A stretch of DNA of 64,000 nucleotides from Anaerolineae bacterium (GCA_019912965.1 JAIOHM010000023.1:1-64000), one strand, 5' to 3'. Shown: positions 1-8,463, counted from the first letter of the stretch. The notes: generated by a model not told the origin, from the sequence alone. Program-made: numbers and translations.

Positions 1-830
1 GTGTGAATGCCGCCGCCGCCCGCTTTGGCATTACCGTGATCCAGCAAGACCCGGAACGGTTTGATGTTACGGTGTCTGCTCCGATTGTCGAGGCATTGGT
101 TGCACGTGGTGACATTGGTGCATTGGTGACTGCCCCGAATGATAAAGAACAGTCTATCCCTGTTTTGCAGGAAGCCAATGATGCAGGTATCCCGGTGATT
201 ACGGTTGATACATTCATCGGCGATGGCGATTATGCCAACGGCGAAGTCACGTTCCCGCTGTCGTACATCGGCTCGGACAATGTGCAGGGCGGTTACATCG
301 CTTGCTCGGCTCTGGCTGATGCATTGGGTGAAGGCGCGAAGATTTACATCCAGAACGTGCGTCCCGGCATTAGCACCACCGACCAACGCGAGGAAGGCTG
401 CAAGAATGCTGCCGTTGGTCGTGGTCTGGAAGTTGTGCGCGTAGACTACAACGACAACAGCGCGGACAGCGCCCAGCAGCAAACCGCCGCCGTTCTGCAA
501 GCCAACCCGGACATCACCGGCATGTTCGCCACCAACACCTTTGGTGCATTGGGCGCGGGCGCGGCCATCCAGAATGCTGGTTTAGCAGGTGCAGTACAGG
601 TTGCTTTGTTTGATGCCAGCGAAGAAAACATTGGTTATCTGCGCGACGGCACCGTTTCACTGGTTATCGCTCAGAAACCCGCTGACATGGGGTACATGGG
701 TGTGATTACTGCGATTGCTAACCTGCGTGGCGTGACTTCCATGCCGAAGCGCGTTCCAACAGGTTATGCGGTCATCACCATCGATAATGTGGATGACCCG
801 GAAATCGCCAAGTTCATCTATACAGGCTAA
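1..830 (+). CDS. Sugar ABC transporter substrate-binding protein, 5'-truncated
   Basis: The C-terminal part of a periplasmic binding protein type 1 (RbsB/FrcB-like) that captures a sugar outside the membrane for the permease and ATPase encoded next. The frame is open to the left window edge, so the signal peptide and first strand lie upstream; the GTG at base 3 is not taken as the start. Family-typical stretches include DIGALVTAPNDKEQSIPVLQ and the hinge region ITVDTF, a second-lobe segment RPGISTTDQREEGCKNA, and FDASEENIGYLRDGTVSLVIAQ near the C-terminus. The ligand cannot be read from sequence; the downstream kinase and aldolase point to a ketohexose. The family is secure, the substrate is inference. 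Confidence 0.9.
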   Translation, partial: VNAAAARFGITVIQQDPERFDVTVSAPIVEALVARGDIGALVTAPNDKEQSIPVLQEANDAGIPVITVDTFIGDGDYANGEVTFPLSYIGSDNVQGGYIACSALADALGEGAKIYIQNVRPGISTTDQREEGCKNAAVGRGLEVVRVDYNDNSADSAQQQTAAVLQANPDITGMFATNTFGALGAGAAIQNAGLAGAVQVALFDASEENIGYLRDGTVSLVIAQKPADMGYMGVITAIANLRGVTSMPKRVPTGYAVITIDNVDDPEIAKFIYTG

Positions 831-841
831 TTAATTCAGAG

Positions 842-874
842 GCAAAGGGTGGGTGCAATGTGCTCACCCTTTGC
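842..874 (+). terminator. Hairpin between binding protein and permease genes
   Basis: A perfect 10-bp inverted repeat (GCAAAGGGTG at 842-851, CACCCTTTGC at 865-874) with a 13-nt loop lies just after the binding-protein stop. No T-run follows. In binding-protein-dependent operons such hairpins often stabilise the upstream message or lower downstream expression, so this is probably an attenuator or mRNA-end stabiliser and not a full terminator. Confidence 0.6.
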
Positions 875-919
875 TGCATCCCCAATCATGGAAGCAGACC
901 TCAATAAGGAATTTTCTGC

Positions 920-2032
920 ATGGTCACTCAAGTTCAGGCACAGAAGAAAGGCATAACGCGCGATAATTTTATCGAGTTCGTGGCGCGCAGTTGGTCTTAT
1001 CTTTTCTTGATTGCAATGGTTATTTTTTTCTCGTTAACAGGTACGGGATTTTTTTCTGTCCGCAATTTCTCCTCGGTGATGGTCACCAGCACACTGGTTA
1101 TGCTCATGGCAATCGGGCAAACCTACGTCGTTATTACCGCTGGTATTGATCTTTCAATTGGCTGGACGGTCGGCTTGTCCTCGGTCATTACTGCCCGTAC
1201 CATGCGTGATCTGGCAAACAGCGGGACGGATATTGGCACAGCCATGCTGATCGGTGTCATTCTCGGTTTGGCCGTTTCGCTCATCCCCGGCTTTATCAAT
1301 GGCATCCTCATCGCCCGCATTAAAGTACCGCCGTTCATAGCTACATTAGGCATGTTTGGCATCATACGAGGTGCAGCCTTTTTGCTGACAGATGGTCAAC
1401 AAGTGGTTGGGAATTTACCATCTGAACTGCGTTCGGTGCTGAGTACCATTGGCAACGGCAGTTTGCTCTTTTATCTGCCCGAACGGGGTTTGCAGTGGTT
1501 CGCGCTCCCGCCAGATTTGCCCCCTGCCGAATTGCGAACGGTTTCGCAACTGCTTCCCTATCCGATTTTGATTACCGCTGTGATCGTGATTGTGTTCGGG
1601 TTCGTTTTAGGACGCACCCGCTTTGGTCGTCACACCTATGTGATTGGTGGTAGCAAAGATGCTGCTATCCGTGCGGGCATCAATGTTGACCGTCATCTGA
1701 TTATGATTTATCTGCTGTCCGCCTTTACCGCCGGGATTGCAGGTGTATTGCACACCTTCCGTTACACAGCGGGCGCACCACAGGCAGGTGAAGCTGCACT
1801 GCTTTCGTCGGTTGCCGCAGTCGTCATCGGCGGAACGAATCTGTTTGGTGGCGAAGGCAAGGTCAGTGGGGCGGTTGTTGGCGCATTGATTATCGCTGTG
1901 CTGCAAACCGGGTTGGTTATCCTCAATATTGACCCCCTCTGGCAGTTCATCGTCGTGGGTATCGTGATTATTATCGCCGTACTCGTCAATCAGGCGCAGG
2001 CAACACTGGAAAGGCTGAAAGTAAATGTCTGA
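920..2032 (+). CDS. Sugar ABC transporter permease, RbsC/FrcC family
   Basis: A 370-residue inner-membrane permease of the ribose/xylose/fructose class (BPD_transp_2). It is almost entirely hydrophobic, with roughly eight to ten membrane segments after a short cytoplasmic N-terminus. Family-typical stretches are the segment QTYVVITAGIDLSIGWTVG, IARIKVPPFIATLG, and GGTNLFGGEGKVSGAVVGA near the C-terminus. The ATG start has an AAGGA Shine-Dalgarno sequence at 906-910. Its last codons overlap the ATPase start by eight bases, implying translational coupling. A homodimer with two copies of the partner ATPase is expected from the family. Confidence 0.92.
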   Translation: MVTQVQAQKKGITRDNFIEFVARSWSYLFLIAMVIFFSLTGTGFFSVRNFSSVMVTSTLVMLMAIGQTYVVITAGIDLSIGWTVGLSSVITARTMRDLANSGTDIGTAMLIGVILGLAVSLIPGFINGILIARIKVPPFIATLGMFGIIRGAAFLLTDGQQVVGNLPSELRSVLSTIGNGSLLFYLPERGLQWFALPPDLPPAELRTVSQLLPYPILITAVIVIVFGFVLGRTRFGRHTYVIGGSKDAAIRAGINVDRHLIMIYLLSAFTAGIAGVLHTFRYTAGAPQAGEAALLSSVAAVVIGGTNLFGGEGKVSGAVVGALIIAVLQTGLVILNIDPLWQFIVVGIVIIIAVLVNQAQATLERLKVNV

Positions 2033-2780
2033 CCCAATCCTGCAAGTTCGTAAAGTCTCCAAGTATTTTGGCGGTCTGACCGCGCTCAACGAGGTTGATT
2101 TTGAAGTGAGTCGCGGCGAAGTCGTCGCATTGTTGGGCGATAATGGTGCGGGAAAATCGACTCTCATCAAGTGTATTTCCGGTGTGTATCGCCCCGATCA
2201 TGGTGCAGTTTTCTTTGATGGTAACGAAATCACCGGTCACAGCACCTCGGAAGTCCGTTCGCGCGGCATCGAAACCATTTATCAGGATCTGGCCTTAGCG
2301 GAAAATCTGGACGTAGGGGCGAATGTCTTTTTAGGCAAAGAGAAGCTCAAGTACCTGTTTGGGTTTATCCCGGTGACGGATGACGACTACATGCGGAAAG
2401 AAGCCGTCAAAGTGCTTGACCGTCTGGATATTCACATTCCGTCTTTACGCCAGAAACTCGTCAATCTCTCTGGTGGTCAGCGACAGGCGGTTGCCATCGC
2501 CCGCGCTATGTACTGGAACGCGCAGTTGGTGATTATGGATGAACCCACTGCCGCGTTGGGTGTGCCGGAACAGCGCAAGGTGCTTTCGCTGATTCGCTCG
2601 CTTCGTGAACAATCCATTCCGGTCATTCTCATCAGCCACACCATGCAGGATGTGATGACCGTCGCTGACCGCATTGTGATTATGCGGCGTGGAAACGTCG
2701 CTGCTAATGTGATGCGCAGCGATGCGACTGAAGAATTGATCGTCAAACATATCGTCGGCTCGGTGGAAGCCGGAGAATAA
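2025..2780 (+). CDS. Sugar ABC transporter ATP-binding protein, single-domain
   Basis: A 251-residue ABC ATPase that powers sugar import. Visible motifs are Walker A GDNGAGKST, Q-loop region IYQDLALAENLDVGANVFLG, signature LSGGQRQ, Walker B LVIMDEPTAALG and the switch histidine in ILISHTM. It has one nucleotide-binding domain, unlike RbsA or XylG, which carry two; this is the FrcA-type arrangement in which two copies assemble per transporter. It overlaps the permease gene and is followed three bases after its stop by the kinase gene, so permease, ATPase, kinase and aldolase should share one transcript. Confidence 0.93.
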   Translation: MSDPILQVRKVSKYFGGLTALNEVDFEVSRGEVVALLGDNGAGKSTLIKCISGVYRPDHGAVFFDGNEITGHSTSEVRSRGIETIYQDLALAENLDVGANVFLGKEKLKYLFGFIPVTDDDYMRKEAVKVLDRLDIHIPSLRQKLVNLSGGQRQAVAIARAMYWNAQLVIMDEPTAALGVPEQRKVLSLIRSLREQSIPVILISHTMQDVMTVADRIVIMRRGNVAANVMRSDATEELIVKHIVGSVEAGE

Positions 2781-2783
2781 TCG

Positions 2784-3740
2784 ATGTCTCTTGACCTGTT
2801 GACGTTTGGTGAAGCCCTTGTCGAAATCATGCGGACAGGGATCGACCAACCCCTGAATCGACCAGACCTGTTCACCGGGCCTTATGCCAGCGGTGCGCCG
2901 TTCATTTTCGCTGTGCAGGCTGCCCGATTAGGCGCAAAGGTTGCTGCCATCGGCACGGTTGGCGATGATCCGTTTGGACAGTGTTTGATCGACCAACTGC
3001 GTGACGATCAGGTGGATATTCGCGGTGTGCATATCTCGAAAGTTCATACCACCGGGGTGGCGTTTGTGGCTTATGCTGGAGATGGTTCGCGCGATTTCCT
3101 TTATCACATCAAGAATGCCGCTGCCGGACAGTTATCCCCGGAGATGCTCGACCCGGCACTTTTTGAAGGGCTGCGCGCGCTGCATTTGATGGGTTCGACC
3201 TTATCGATTCACGACCAATCACTGCAAACCGGGCTTCGTGCGCTGGAGCTGGCGAAGGCAGTGGGTGCGAAGATCAGTTTTGACCCGAATCTGCGACCAC
3301 AGTTGATGCCGCTTGACCGTGCCCGCGAAGTGTTTGCCCCATTCATCGAAGCCGCCGATGTGATTTTGCCCACCGCCGATGAAATCCGTTTGCTGACCGG
3401 GACTTCATCAACTGATGAGGCTATCGCCGGGTTACTGCGTGACCGCCCGGCTTTAGTCATTGTCATCACACAGGGCGCGAATGGCTGCATGGTTTATCAG
3501 CAGGGGCAAACCGAGCATATCCCCGGTTTTAAAGTCGAGGAGGTTGACCCGACAGGCGCGGGTGATTGCTTTGATGCAGGCTTTTTGGTGCGGTGGCTGG
3601 CAGGGGATTCGCCCGCTGTAGCTGCCCGTTTTGCCAATGCCTGTGGCGCTTTGGCCGTCACCGCGCGTGGGCCGATGGCTGGTGCACAGCGTTTTGATGA
3701 TGTGGTCGCGTTTATCCGTATGCAAACTCAAGAGGTCTAA
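2784..3740 (+). CDS. PfkB-family sugar kinase, tagatose-kinase-like
   Basis: A 318-residue ribokinase/PfkB kinase that phosphorylates an imported sugar with ATP in the cytoplasm. The N-terminal substrate motif reads GPYASGAPFIFAVQAARLG, and the C-terminal signature VDPTGAGDCFDAGFL contains the anion hole and catalytic aspartate of the GAGD motif. It resembles proteins usually labelled tagatose kinase or 2-keto-3-deoxygluconate kinase; the LacD-type aldolase next door favours a ketohexose or ketohexose phosphate over ketodeoxygluconate. A GGAGA Shine-Dalgarno sequence precedes the ATG. Family certain, substrate open. Confidence 0.88.
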   Translation: MSLDLLTFGEALVEIMRTGIDQPLNRPDLFTGPYASGAPFIFAVQAARLGAKVAAIGTVGDDPFGQCLIDQLRDDQVDIRGVHISKVHTTGVAFVAYAGDGSRDFLYHIKNAAAGQLSPEMLDPALFEGLRALHLMGSTLSIHDQSLQTGLRALELAKAVGAKISFDPNLRPQLMPLDRAREVFAPFIEAADVILPTADEIRLLTGTSSTDEAIAGLLRDRPALVIVITQGANGCMVYQQGQTEHIPGFKVEEVDPTGAGDCFDAGFLVRWLAGDSPAVAARFANACGALAVTARGPMAGAQRFDDVVAFIRMQTQEV

Positions 3741-3746
3741 AGACTT

Positions 3747-4721
3747 ATGAAACAGATTCTCACCCCCGGTCGCTGGCGTGGATTGCAAACCACCAGTACC
3801 CCGGATCATGTATTTACCATTCTGGCCTTTGACCAGCGGGGCAGCTACCGCAAAATGCTGCCAGCAGGATCATCCTATGATGAAGCCGTAAAGATCAAAA
3901 CCGAGGTCGTGGTTACGCTTTCGCATCATGCCAGCGCGGTACTGCTTGACCATGAATACGGCCTGTACCCGGCGATGCATATGTCCGGCGGCAGTGGCCT
4001 GCTGGTGTCCTATGAAAAATCCGGCTACAGCGGGGATGCTACCTATCGGCATATTGATTTTATTGATGGCTGGACGGTCGACAAAATCAAGGCAATGGGT
4101 GCATCGGCCCTCAAGGTGATGGCCTACTACCATCCCGACACGGGCGCATTGGCTGATGAGATCGAAGGGGTGATTGCGAAGGTGATTGCTGACTGCCAGC
4201 GTGTCGATCTGCCCTTTTTCCTGGAGCCGATGTCCTACAGCCTCGACCCCAGCATCGCCAAAGAAAGCGAAGCCTTTGCCAAAACCCGCCCACAGGTCGT
4301 CCGGGAAACCGCCCGCCGCCTGAGCTTGCTCAAGCCCGATGTTTTGAAGATGGAATTCCCGATTGACGCCGCTTATAACACAGATCGCAAAGCATGGCAG
4401 GCCGAGTGCGAAGCGCTCAACGCCGTCTGCGAAGTGCCCTGGGTACTGTTGAGCGCGGGCGTCGATTTCGCGACCTTCGAAGATCAGACTCGGATTGCCT
4501 GCGAGTCGGGTGCGAGTGGTTTTCTGGCTGGACGCGCCATTTGGAAAGAAGCGGTCACCATGAGTGACGCCGAACGTCAGCGCTTTTTGAAAGAAACTGC
4601 TGTGCCGCGTATCAATAAGCTCACCGAAATTGCCACCAAAGCCGCCCGCCCCTGGACGGATTTTTACGAACTGGCCGCCGCAACCAGCGATTGGTACAAA
4701 TCCTATAACCCCGGCGCGTAA
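3747..4721 (+). CDS. LacD/YihT-type class I aldolase
   Basis: A 324-residue TIM-barrel aldolase of the tagatose-1,6-bisphosphate / sulfofructose-phosphate aldolase family, expected to split a phosphorylated ketohexose into two C3 units. Family landmarks are LAFDQRGSYRKML near the N-terminus, AVLLDHEYGLYPA, ALKVMAYYHPD, FLEPMSYS, VLKMEFPID (holding the likely Schiff-base lysine), WVLLSAGVDFATFE and GASGFLAGRAIW (phosphate binding). It is the last gene of the sugar operon, six bases after the kinase stop, and a strong terminator follows. Whether the real substrate is tagatose bisphosphate, a sulfosugar phosphate or another ketose cannot be read from sequence. Confidence 0.88.
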   Translation: MKQILTPGRWRGLQTTSTPDHVFTILAFDQRGSYRKMLPAGSSYDEAVKIKTEVVVTLSHHASAVLLDHEYGLYPAMHMSGGSGLLVSYEKSGYSGDATYRHIDFIDGWTVDKIKAMGASALKVMAYYHPDTGALADEIEGVIAKVIADCQRVDLPFFLEPMSYSLDPSIAKESEAFAKTRPQVVRETARRLSLLKPDVLKMEFPIDAAYNTDRKAWQAECEALNAVCEVPWVLLSAGVDFATFEDQTRIACESGASGFLAGRAIWKEAVTMSDAERQRFLKETAVPRINKLTEIATKAARPWTDFYELAAATSDWYKSYNPGA

Positions 4722-4774
4722 CCGGATTTTCCCAAATGGGTGAGGCGCAACCTCCCACAACAATAATCACGAAC

Positions 4775-4820
4775 GACGAACAAAATGCGGCTAAAACCGT
4801 ACTTTTGTTCGTCAGTTTTT
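4775..4820 (+). terminator. Rho-independent terminator of the sugar operon
   Basis: A perfect 11-bp inverted repeat (GACGAACAAAA at 4775-4785, TTTTGTTCGTC at 4803-4813) with a short GCGG/CCGT inner stem, followed by AGTTTTTG. It lies 54 bases after the aldolase stop and separates the operon from the ATPase gene. Confidence 0.8.
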
Positions 4821-4822
4821 GT

Positions 4823-4828
4823 TATACT
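4823..4828 (+). promoter_or_regulatory. Candidate -10 box for the AAA ATPase gene
   Basis: TATACT lies 30 bases before the ATG, right after the operon terminator, which is where a new promoter is expected. No convincing -35 hexamer is seen 16-18 bases upstream (sequence near TACTTT), so the call is tentative. A GGGA ribosome-binding sequence follows at about 4846. Confidence 0.35.
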
Positions 4829-4858
4829 CTGTGACGGTATTACGCAGGGAGTCACATC

Positions 4859-5668
4859 ATGATTCATCTCCAGTCAGCGAGTCTGGAAAAAATATCTGAA
4901 CTGGAGACGGCGCAATTTCCGTTCACCGTTCCCGTAGTCAAGTCGCTGCCTAGCATCACTTTCAGCGCGCCTGTAACCTTCCTTGTAGGTGAAAATGGAT
5001 CGGGCAAATCCACCTTTATGGAAGCCCTCGCCAGCGCCGCCGGATCAATCGCTGTCGGCAGCGACGAACTTGATCGCGACCCCTCTTTAAATTCGGTCAA
5101 GCGGTTGGCGAAAGCCTTCAAATTGGTGTGGACGAAAAAGACTCGCAAAGGCTTTTTCCTGCGCGCCGAGGATTATTTCGGCTACGTCAAACGCTTGTCG
5201 CTGATGCGACAGGAGATGGAACAGGATTTGCGCGATGTAGAAAATGAGTACAAAGGGCGTTCAAAAATGGCGTTAGACTTGGCGCGAATGCCTTTTCAGG
5301 GACAGTTAGCCGCGCTGCGCCAGAAGTACGACGGCGACTTGGACGAACGTTCGCATGGTGAGAGCTTTTTCACCTTCTTCAAAGCGCGATTTGTGCCGGA
5401 TGGCCTTTACCTGCTGGACGAACCGGAAGCACCGCTTTCGCCGCTGCGCCAGTTAGGGCTGCTCTCGCTGCTCAAAGAAATGGTCGATCAACATCGCGCC
5501 CAATTCATCATCGCCACCCACTCCCCCATTTTGATGGCTTATCCCGGTGCGGTCATCCTGAGTTTTGACGGCGGAATGGTCAAGCCTGTTCAATACGACG
5601 AACTCGAACACGTCACTTTAACACGCGATTTTCTCGCCAACCCGGAGCAATTTTTGCGCCATTTATGA
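4859..5668 (+). CDS. Stand-alone AAA/ABC-like ATPase
   Basis: A 269-residue P-loop ATPase of the 'predicted ATPase' group (COG3910-like). It has Walker A GENGSGKST at residues 44-52, a helical insertion around residues 100-180 with lysine/glutamate-rich heptads, Walker B YLLDEPEAPLSPL and the H-loop FIIATHSPIL. The order resembles SMC/ABC-type and OLD-type ATPases, but there is no nuclease (TOPRIM) domain and no transporter signature, so transport is unlikely. It has its own candidate promoter, and its stop directly abuts the small membrane protein gene, suggesting co-expression. Function unknown; DNA-associated or defence roles known for OLD-like ATPases are only an analogy. Confidence 0.82.
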   Translation: MIHLQSASLEKISELETAQFPFTVPVVKSLPSITFSAPVTFLVGENGSGKSTFMEALASAAGSIAVGSDELDRDPSLNSVKRLAKAFKLVWTKKTRKGFFLRAEDYFGYVKRLSLMRQEMEQDLRDVENEYKGRSKMALDLARMPFQGQLAALRQKYDGDLDERSHGESFFTFFKARFVPDGLYLLDEPEAPLSPLRQLGLLSLLKEMVDQHRAQFIIATHSPILMAYPGAVILSFDGGMVKPVQYDELEHVTLTRDFLANPEQFLRHL

Positions 5669-5992
5669 ATGCTGTCACGTATTATGCTGGACAAAGCAAC
5701 GCTCTTTTTTGTAATCATTTTAATAAGCACATCTCTTTTGATTGGATATGGGATGATTGTGCTGTGGATGGGAAAGAAACTTTTAGCTCATGCTTCGAAT
5801 GCTGCTAGAGGGTATATCCCCTTCAAGAGTTGGTTCGGTTATCCGTTGCATGATACTAAAATAAACTCAGCAGAATTTGCCAGAAGCATCCAATTTTTCA
5901 GGCTAATATCATACATCTGTTTAGTGATGAGTTTAGCAGTGGCTTTTGGAATACCCATTTGGATAGTGATTGTGTATTTTGAGATATATTAG
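5669..5992 (+). CDS. Small two-helix membrane protein, unknown
   Basis: 107 residues with two clear hydrophobic helices, about residues 12-34 and 80-104, separated by a polar loop that could be exposed. No family recognised. It begins at the base after the ATPase stop, so it is probably translated by coupling; an internal methionine at residue 6 is an alternative start. The base composition is more AT-rich than the flanking genes. Confidence 0.55.
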   Translation: MLSRIMLDKATLFFVIILISTSLLIGYGMIVLWMGKKLLAHASNAARGYIPFKSWFGYPLHDTKINSAEFARSIQFFRLISYICLVMSLAVAFGIPIWIVIVYFEIY

Positions 5993-6017
5993 AGGGATTG
6001 TGCTTGGAGTCCCAGCG

Positions 6018-6257
6018 ATGAATCCGACGAATAAAGACTTGGAATATTACTTATCGCTCCCCTACATGATTCAACTGACGCCCGATGTTGATGGCTATTG
6101 GTTCGCTGAAATCCCGGTGCTGAACGGCTGCATGACCAATGGCGATAGCCAGGCGGACGCACTCGCTATGCTTGAAGATGCGAAAAAAGCATGGTTGACA
6201 ACTGCATTGGAATTGGGATTGCCGATTCCTGAGCCCGAAATCGAAATTCAGAAATAA
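6018..6257 (+). CDS. HicB-like antitoxin-family protein, orphan
   Basis: A 79-residue protein with the HicB fold pattern: polar strand YMIQLTPDVDGYWFAEIPVLNGCMTNGDSQADALAMLEDAKKAW, a degraded RNase-H-like core. The ATG is preceded by TTGGAG and avoids overlap with the upstream gene, which an earlier in-frame start would require. HicB normally neutralises a HicA RNA-binding toxin, but no HicA-sized gene lies on either side, and the C-terminus lacks an obvious DNA-binding extension. It may be a solitary HicB or act on a toxin encoded elsewhere. Confidence 0.7.
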   Translation: MNPTNKDLEYYLSLPYMIQLTPDVDGYWFAEIPVLNGCMTNGDSQADALAMLEDAKKAWLTTALELGLPIPEPEIEIQK

Positions 6258-6262
6258 AAATT

Positions 6263-7258
6263 ATGGACATTCTCATACTCAATTCAGCCGATGTGCGCCG
6301 CCTGCTGCCGATGGATGCCTGCATCGACGCGATGGCCGAAGCGTTTATGGCACTCCGGCGCGGCGAAGCCCTGAACCCTTTACGTTTGGTGATGATGCTG
6401 CCCGATCAGCGCAGCGTTTTAGCGGTCATGCCCTCGTATCTGAAAGATTCAATGGGCGTCAAAGTTATCAGCGTCATGCCCGGTAATCATGGCACACCCT
6501 ACGATTCCCATAATGGTGCGGTGCTGCTGTTCGAGGCGGTGCATGGGCAGCCATTAGCCATGATCGAAGCGGGCGCGATCACGGCAATTCGTACTGCCGC
6601 CGTCAGCGGATTGGCGACCCGTTTATTGGCGCGGGAGGACGCGGGCGATTTAGCAATTCTCGGCGTTGGTGTGCAGGCGCGAACCCATTTGGAAGCCATG
6701 CAATCCGTCCGTAAACTGCACCGTGTCCGCGTATGGAGTCGCAATCTGGATCGCGCCCGCATTTTTGCCGAACGGGAAGCCGCCAAATATGGATTGACCA
6801 TCGAAGTGATGCCCACAGTACAGGTTGCTGTTGCTGGCGCTGATTTAATCTGCACGACAACCGCCGCCCGCGAACCGATCTTGATGGGCGAATGGCTTGC
6901 CCCCGGCGTCCATTTGAACGTCGTTGGCGCAAGCCTCCGTACCACCCGCGAAGTCGATACCGCTGCGATGGTCAAATCCCGCCTGTATGTGGATCGCCGT
7001 GAATCGACCCTGAATGAAGCGGGCGATTTCCTGATTCCGAAATCTGAAGGTACGGTTGATGACAGCCATATTCAGGGCGAATTAGGCGAAGTGCTGTTAG
7101 GACAGGTCAAAGGCCGCCAATCCGCCGCTGAAATTACCCTGTTCAAATCGCTTGGCCTTGCAGTTGAAGACCTTGCATCTGCTCAACTGATTTATGCACA
7201 GGCGGTCGAACAGGGTATCGGCATCAAAGTCCCGTTTGGCGACCACGAGGCAGATTAA
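6263..7258 (+). CDS. Ornithine cyclodeaminase / mu-crystallin family dehydrogenase
   Basis: A 331-residue NAD(P)-dependent enzyme of the ornithine cyclodeaminase/alanine dehydrogenase/ketimine reductase family. The substrate-side half shows KVISVMPGN and the arginine-containing IRTAAVSGLAT; the Rossmann domain shows LGVGVQARTHLEAM and ICTTTAAREPIL. The family covers ornithine cyclodeamination, opine-type reductions and ketimine reduction, so a precise reaction cannot be named. Its TAA stop shares a palindromic TTAA with the stop of the convergent cupin gene, leaving no terminator space between them. Confidence 0.88.
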   Translation: MDILILNSADVRRLLPMDACIDAMAEAFMALRRGEALNPLRLVMMLPDQRSVLAVMPSYLKDSMGVKVISVMPGNHGTPYDSHNGAVLLFEAVHGQPLAMIEAGAITAIRTAAVSGLATRLLAREDAGDLAILGVGVQARTHLEAMQSVRKLHRVRVWSRNLDRARIFAEREAAKYGLTIEVMPTVQVAVAGADLICTTTAAREPILMGEWLAPGVHLNVVGASLRTTREVDTAAMVKSRLYVDRRESTLNEAGDFLIPKSEGTVDDSHIQGELGEVLLGQVKGRQSAAEITLFKSLGLAVEDLASAQLIYAQAVEQGIGIKVPFGDHEAD

Positions 7259-8463
7259 CCTCGCCCCGGCATTTCGGGATTGCCCGGATTAAAATGCTTC
7301 AAAATCACCAGCGGTTCGGTCGAACTCAGGTTGGTAATTTGCACCCCTTCGCGGGCGGCCTGCTGCGTGACGAAAAATTCATCCTCCGTCATTTCGCCGT
7401 AGCGGATCATATTCGGGGCGGATATGCCGAACGCACCAAACCGTCCATAACCCTGTACACAGATCAGTCCGTAAGCTGCCGGGTCTTGTATGGTTACTGT
7501 CCGTCGTGGATGCACCGTCAATTCTTTCGCGCTGAAATATTCATTGCCGTAAACAATCCATTTTTCCTCATAAGCTTCATGCTGCGTTCCGGCGGATTTG
7601 GGCGTGAGGTGGTAGCGATCTTTGAAATCCGGCGCGACGTTGCCTTCCCAATCCAGCATCGAAAGCAGGTAATCGTAATCATCCCATTTGTCCTGCGGCA
7701 CATCTTTAACCAGCATGGTGCGGTCAACTACCTGATAATCCGCAATCAGCGACTGCCACATCGAAAACACATCGCTGGCCCGCTGCGGTTCATAGGTGCA
7801 TAACGTCCCCGGCGCATGGAGGATTCCCGGCGGCACATACCAGCCTGTCCCCAATGTCAGCCGATAGGATTTAGAGAGATTCAAAATCTGGTTATCGCCT
7901 TGTGACCAGCGTTTCAGGCAGTCAATCACCTGCTCCTGAGTTGTCCCCGGTTCAAAGCCGAAATAGGTTGCCGGAAACGTGTTGAGCGCAAAGTTGTACT
8001 GCGCCGGATAAAAATAGGCTTCCGGTTTGCCCCGCTTGCCGACCAATGCCGCCTGCTCATCGCTCTGATGGAGATGGTGGGGCAGCGGATACATATTGTC
8101 GAAAAACTTGCTGTACATCACCCAGCCGCCGTACTGATCGACAGCTTCCTGACCGAGCAGTTCCGCTGCCATCATTTCCATCGCGTCCAGCAGCAGGACT
8201 TTCTTTCCGTCAACGTAAATGTAACTTAAGCCTTCGTCTTCTGGTGTTCCCGGCCCATTATCGGCATGGGTGGTCGATGAAAACCAGCGTTCATCAATCC
8301 CGCCCCGGTGCGCCCCTAGTGCATATAAATCATCGGGATGCAGCCGTAACCGCCGCCCCGGCACACAAAATACGCGCGGCACCCACGCGGGCATGAGCCG
8401 GAAAATACCTTTCCCGTGTTCCAATGCCTGTTGAATCAGTTGGCTCTTTTCAGCGTTGTTCAT
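7255..8463 (-). CDS. Cupin phosphomannose-isomerase-like protein
   Basis: A 402-residue double-cupin protein related to class I mannose-6-phosphate isomerases. The metal-site region reads PLPHHLHQSDEQAALVG and is followed by KRGKPEAYFY, matching the QVHP...GKTE pattern of classical enzymes but with altered residues; WYVPPGILHAPGTLCTYEP supplies a second cupin histidine. The ATG at 8463 has AAAGG six bases upstream and is preferred over a TTG one codon earlier. It probably isomerises a sugar or sugar phosphate, but the divergent metal site means the substrate may differ from mannose 6-phosphate. Confidence 0.75.
   Translation of the reverse strand: MNNAEKSQLIQQALEHGKGIFRLMPAWVPRVFCVPGRRLRLHPDDLYALGAHRGGIDERWFSSTTHADNGPGTPEDEGLSYIYVDGKKVLLLDAMEMMAAELLGQEAVDQYGGWVMYSKFFDNMYPLPHHLHQSDEQAALVGKRGKPEAYFYPAQYNFALNTFPATYFGFEPGTTQEQVIDCLKRWSQGDNQILNLSKSYRLTLGTGWYVPPGILHAPGTLCTYEPQRASDVFSMWQSLIADYQVVDRTMLVKDVPQDKWDDYDYLLSMLDWEGNVAPDFKDRYHLTPKSAGTQHEAYEEKWIVYGNEYFSAKELTVHPRRTVTIQDPAAYGLICVQGYGRFGAFGISAPNMIRYGEMTEDEFFVTQQAAREGVQITNLSSTEPLVILKHFNPGNPEMPGRG

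Noticed and set aside
3870..4763. 297-codon open frame antisense to the aldolase gene
   Set aside because: Shadow of a well-conserved gene; its product has no fold or family signs and no ribosome-binding sequence.
4859..6257. A defence island formed by the AAA ATPase, membrane protein and HicB
   Set aside because: No nuclease, reverse transcriptase or other defence effector is encoded nearby and the three genes lack known defence signatures.
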